DNA from: an uncultured Archangium sp.
GTDB lineage: Bacteria > Myxococcota > Myxococcia > Myxococcales > Myxococcaceae
Assembly: GCA_946479335.1 (NCBI GenBank)
Contig: CAMLFP010000197.1
Span: 1-10,099, forward strand
DNA: 10,099 nucleotides
Reading direction: 5' to 3'
Shown here: piece by piece, positions 7,303 through 10,099 of the stretch
Numbering within the stretch: position 1 is the stretch's first letter
How the letters are laid out: every line of letters starts with the position of its first letter
The notes under the pieces: generated by a model
Database searches by the model: none
Told to the model about the DNA's origin: nothing
The model's input: the letters and a program-made list of their open reading frames with translations, nothing else
Program-made: the position numbers and the translations under genes

Positions 7303-8145
7303 ATGCGTGATCAGACTTTCATGACGTTGATGCGGTTGTTGCCGAAGTCGGCGCTTTCGTCGCTGGTCGGCAAAGCCACGCGCGCGCCTGTGCCTCCGGC
7401 GCTGCACCAGGCCGCGATGCGCGTGTTCGCGAAGCAGTTCAAGGTGAACCTCGACGAGGCCGAGGGCTCCATCGAAGACTTCAACAACTTCGGCGCGTTC
7501 TTCACCCGCAAGCTGAAGCCGGGGATGCGCACCATCGACCTCACGGAGAACGTGGTGGCGAGCCCGGTCGACGCGCACGTCTCTCAGGCCGGCCTCATCG
7601 AGCGCGGCGCGTGCCTGCAAGCAAAGGGCATCTCGTTCCCCGTCGACAAGCTGCTGGGTGATGCGCGCCGCGCGTTGGACTTCGAGGGCGGTACGTACGC
7701 GACGCTGTACCTCTCGCCGCGCGACTACCACCGCTTCCATTCGCCGCTGCCGGGCACCATCACCGGCTACCACTACCTCCCCGGTGAGTTCTGGCCGGTG
7801 AACCAGGCGTCGGTGCGCACGAAGGACGCGCTCTTCGCGATCAACGAGCGGCTCATCACCTACCTCGACACGCCCGCGGGGCCGTGCGCGTACATCGCGG
7901 TAGGCGCCACGTGCGTCGCGCGCATCCACGCCGCGTATGACGAACTCATCACCCACCAGGGCGAGGGCGCGCGGTCGCACACCTACGCGCGGCCGATCGC
8001 CATCGAGAAGGGCGCGGAGATTGGCATGTTCGAGATGGGCTCGACGGTGATCATGCTCTTCGCCAAGGGCCGCGTGACGTGGGAGCCCTCGCTGGTGCCT
8101 GACGCGCCGGTGCAGCTCGGCCAGAAGATCGGAACGTTCAAGTGA
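7303..8145 (+). CDS. psd: Phosphatidylserine decarboxylase proenzyme
   Basis: Converts phosphatidylserine to phosphatidylethanolamine at the inner membrane. It is a pyruvoyl enzyme made by self-cleavage. The 280 residues match the E. coli-type proenzyme. Seen are FFTRKLKPGMR at 66-76, SPVD with Asp90, DYHRFHSPLPG at 141-151 with His143 and His146, and the cleavage site Gly246-Ser247-Thr248 in MGSTVIMLF. Asp90, His146 and Ser247 form the expected self-processing triad. Cleavage would give a beta chain of 246 residues and an alpha chain of 34. Two small departures are Ala91 where SPxDG normally has Gly, and MGST in place of the common LGST. ATG 7303 is the first in-frame start and fits the family, but no good ribosome binding site precedes it. 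The stop overlaps hisS as GTGA. Confidence 0.95.
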   Translation: MRDQTFMTLMRLLPKSALSSLVGKATRAPVPPALHQAAMRVFAKQFKVNLDEAEGSIEDFNNFGAFFTRKLKPGMRTIDLTENVVASPVDAHVSQAGLIERGACLQAKGISFPVDKLLGDARRALDFEGGTYATLYLSPRDYHRFHSPLPGTITGYHYLPGEFWPVNQASVRTKDALFAINERLITYLDTPAGPCAYIAVGATCVARIHAAYDELITHQGEGARSHTYARPIAIEKGAEIGMFEMGSTVIMLFAKGRVTWEPSLVPDAPVQLGQKIGTFK

Positions 8146-9431
8146 GCGGCGCAAAGCTCCAGGCGGTGAAGGGGATGAACGATCTGCTCCCGCCGCAGAT
8201 CGAGCTGTGGCAGCGCGTGGAGTCGGTCGCGCGGGAGATCTTCGGCCGCTACGGGTTCTCGGAGATCCGCACGCCGATCGTCGAGGCCACCGAGCTCTTC
8301 GTGCGCAGCGTCGGCGAGGTCACCGACATCGTCGGCAAGGAGATGTACACGTTCACCGACAAGGGTGATCGCAGCATCACCATGCGCCCCGAAGGCACCG
8401 CGCCCGCGGCGCGCGCGTACATCGAGCACAACATCGCCAACGCCGAGCCGGTGACGCGCTGGTTCTACATGGGCCCGATGTTCCGCTACGAGCGCATGAA
8501 GACCGGGCGCTACCGCCAGTTCCACCAGCTCGGCGCGGAGTCGTACGGCTCGCTCGACCCCGCGCAGGACGTCGAGGTGATCGCGCTGGTCTCCGCGTTC
8601 TTGAAGAAGCTGGGCGTGCCCGACATCAAGCTGCACCTCAACTCGCTGGGCGATGGCTCCACGCGGCCGGCCTACATCGCGGCGCTGGCGAAGCACTTCG
8701 AGCCCTTCGTCGAGAAGATGAGCCCCGAGGGGCAGCTGGCGTTCGAGCGCAACACCATGCGGTTGCTCGACTCGAAGGAGGAGGCGCTGAAAGAAGCCAT
8801 CGCCACCGCGCCGGCGATCACCGACTTCCTCGACGACGCGTCGAAGGCGCACTTCGAGACCGTGCAGCGGCTGCTCGGCAAGCTGGGCATCGCCTTCGAG
8901 TTGGACCGGCGCCTCGTGCGCGGTCTCGACTACTACACGCGTACTACTTTCGAGTTCATCTACCAGCCGCAGGGAGAGAACGCGCTCGGCACCGCGGGCA
9001 CGGTGTGCGGCGGCGGGCGCTACGATCGGCTCGTGCAGGAGCTCGGCGGCCCCGACAAGCCGGCGGTGGGCTTCGCGATGGGGCTCGATCGTCTGGTGTT
9101 GCTGCTCGAGTCGCTGCACGCCCCGGTGAAGACCGGCCCGGCGCTGTTCATCGCCACCTTCGACGGCCCTGAGCGCGACGAGGCGATCGCCCTGGTGATG
9201 AAGCTGCGTGACGAAGGGCACTTCGTCGACTTCGACCCGCGCGGCGGGAAGATCGGCAAGCAGAAGGAGCGCGCCAGCAAGGTCGGCGCCCACTTCTTCG
9301 CGGGCTACGGCGGCAACGAGCACGCCTCGCGCACGTTGAAGATCGACGACCTGAATGCGCCGCGTGAAGCCCCGAGGTCGGAGACCGTCTCGCTCGACAC
9401 GCTCGGCGAGTGGCTCAAGGCCCAGCGTTGA
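8142..9431 (+). CDS. hisS: Histidyl-tRNA synthetase
   Basis: Class II aminoacyl-tRNA synthetase that charges tRNA-His with histidine in the cytoplasm. Length of 429 residues is normal. KGMNDLLPPQ at 10-19 and TMRPEGTAP at 80-88 are N-terminal signatures. Motif 2 is FYMGPMFRYERMKTGRYRQFHQ at 108-129. The histidine-binding signature LVRGLDYYTRTTFEF lies at 258-272, then CGGGRYDRL at 289-297 and motif 3 GFAMGLDRL at 310-318. The anticodon-binding domain occupies about 333-429. The glycine-rich start of that domain's last section (GGKIGKQKERASKVGAHFF) also matches. GTG 8142 overlaps the psd stop (GTGA), with a weak GGAA seven bases upstream, so it is probably translated by coupling to psd. Confidence 0.97.
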   Translation: MSGAKLQAVKGMNDLLPPQIELWQRVESVAREIFGRYGFSEIRTPIVEATELFVRSVGEVTDIVGKEMYTFTDKGDRSITMRPEGTAPAARAYIEHNIANAEPVTRWFYMGPMFRYERMKTGRYRQFHQLGAESYGSLDPAQDVEVIALVSAFLKKLGVPDIKLHLNSLGDGSTRPAYIAALAKHFEPFVEKMSPEGQLAFERNTMRLLDSKEEALKEAIATAPAITDFLDDASKAHFETVQRLLGKLGIAFELDRRLVRGLDYYTRTTFEFIYQPQGENALGTAGTVCGGGRYDRLVQELGGPDKPAVGFAMGLDRLVLLLESLHAPVKTGPALFIATFDGPERDEAIALVMKLRDEGHFVDFDPRGGKIGKQKERASKVGAHFFAGYGGNEHASRTLKIDDLNAPREAPRSETVSLDTLGEWLKAQR

Positions 9432-9442
9432 AAGAGAACTCC

Positions 9443-10099
9443 ATGCGCATCGCTCTGCTGCTCTCGTTGTTGTCGCTGCCGGCCCTCGCGGAAGAGCTCG
9501 CGGAGCTCGACAAGCCCGCGCCGCAGTTCCGCCTCCCCGTCTACAACGCGAAGGAGTTCGGTGAGTCGTTCGTCGCCCTCGACGCGCTCGTCGGCCAGGG
9601 CCGCACCGACAAGGACGGGAAGCTGCTGGTGGTGTCGTTCATGGCCAGCTTCTGCGGCCCCTGCAAAAAGGAGATGCCGTACCTCCAGAAGCTCTACGCG
9701 GAGAATCGCGAGAAGGGCCTGCGGGTGATGATGGTCGCCATCGACACCGACGAGGAGGGCCAGAAGAAGGTGGAGGCGCTCGTCGCCGAGAATCAGGTGA
9801 CGTTCCCCGTCGCGAAGGACCGCTTCAACATCGTCGCGCGGCGCTGGCTGGGCGCGCAGAGCCCGCTGCCGTCGCTGTTCTTCGTGCGCACCGATGGGAC
9901 CATCGCGTCGGTGCACCGTGGGTATTCGCAAGACGGCGCGCTGGTGTTGGCCGAGGAGATCGAGAAGGTGCTCGGCGTGAAGGTGTCTCCGCCGACCGTG
10001 GCGCCGCCGCCGGAGCCGGTGGATGCCGGGGTGCCCGCCGATGAACCCGCGCCCAGGGGCAAGAAGGCCGCGAAGGGCGCCAAGCCGCCCAAGAAGAAG
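9443..10099 (+). CDS. Secreted TlpA/thioredoxin-like protein (partial, runs off the window)
   Basis: The frame is open from ATG 9443 to the window end (219 codons, no stop). A short hydrophobic signal peptide, about residues 1-16 with cleavage after LPALA, indicates export; no lipobox cysteine is present. A thioredoxin fold of the TlpA/ResA type follows: FMASFCGPCKKEMPYL at 66-81 with Cys71 and Cys74 (CGPC), LRVMMVAIDTDEE at 93-105, and the expected cis-proline at Pro143 in SPLPSLFFV. Such proteins are usually periplasmic thiol reductases, for example in cytochrome c maturation or oxidative repair; the substrate here is unknown. From about 180 the protein changes to a Pro/Ala-rich linker and then a Lys-rich tail (GKKAAKGAKPPKKK). 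The gene starts 11 bases after hisS with a weak AGAGA upstream. Confidence 0.9.
   Translation, partial: MRIALLLSLLSLPALAEELAELDKPAPQFRLPVYNAKEFGESFVALDALVGQGRTDKDGKLLVVSFMASFCGPCKKEMPYLQKLYAENREKGLRVMMVAIDTDEEGQKKVEALVAENQVTFPVAKDRFNIVARRWLGAQSPLPSLFFVRTDGTIASVHRGYSQDGALVLAEEIEKVLGVKVSPPTVAPPPEPVDAGVPADEPAPRGKKAAKGAKPPKKK

Noticed and set aside
6112..8154. A 680-codon open frame on the - strand opposite PilZ, the phosphoesterase and psd
   Set aside because: Antisense to three recognised genes, with biased Arg/Val/Asp/His composition and no motif. Long stop-free antisense frames are expected at this GC content.
7983..9323. A 446-codon open frame on the - strand opposite the end of psd and most of hisS
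   Set aside because: Antisense to hisS, with biased composition and no recognisable domain.

Overview
This high-GC window is densely coding, with several adjacent genes overlapping by four bases. It looks like a chromosomal housekeeping segment from a Myxococcota bacterium (Cystobacterineae-like). That assignment is an inference from the strong G/C bias at third codon positions, frequent GTG starts, a PilZ protein of the type abundant in myxobacteria, and the gene order. I see no mobile element, CRISPR array, tRNA or rRNA.

Left block (1-5640, all + strand, probably one transcription unit). It holds the 3' end of lepA (elongation factor 4) and lepB (signal peptidase I with an enlarged membrane/cytoplasmic N-terminus). 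A small membrane-anchored protein resembling the DUF4845 proteins often found next to lepB follows. Then come pyrB (aspartate carbamoyltransferase), a dihydroorotase-like gene that has lost most of its catalytic residues, carA (small subunit of carbamoyl-phosphate synthase) and an unrecognised 213-residue protein. From the small membrane protein to the 213-residue gene, each start codon overlaps the previous stop codon (GTGA or ATGA), which suggests translational coupling. CarA supplies ammonia for carbamoyl phosphate, and PyrB condenses carbamoyl phosphate with aspartate. The degenerate dihydroorotase probably acts as a structural partner of PyrB rather than as an enzyme. carB and an active dihydroorotase are not in this window.

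Middle block (5637-6522). Two PilZ-domain genes are divergently arranged around a 187-base intergenic region. The - strand copy has degraded c-di-GMP-binding motifs, and its stop codon overlaps the stop of the convergent upstream gene. The + strand copy has both canonical motifs, a good ribosome binding site and a plausible sigma70-type promoter.

Right block (6196-10099, all + strand). After the canonical PilZ gene come a calcineurin-like metallophosphoesterase with a TTG start, phosphatidylserine decarboxylase (psd), histidyl-tRNA synthetase (hisS, overlapping psd by GTGA) and a secreted TlpA/thioredoxin-like protein that runs off the window end. Short gaps make co-transcription likely.

The most notable item is the pyrB-linked pseudo-dihydroorotase. 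The PilZ pair, the enlarged LepB N-terminus and the carA-coupled unknown gene are secondary points of interest. I found no convincing evidence for a wholly new multi-gene system.
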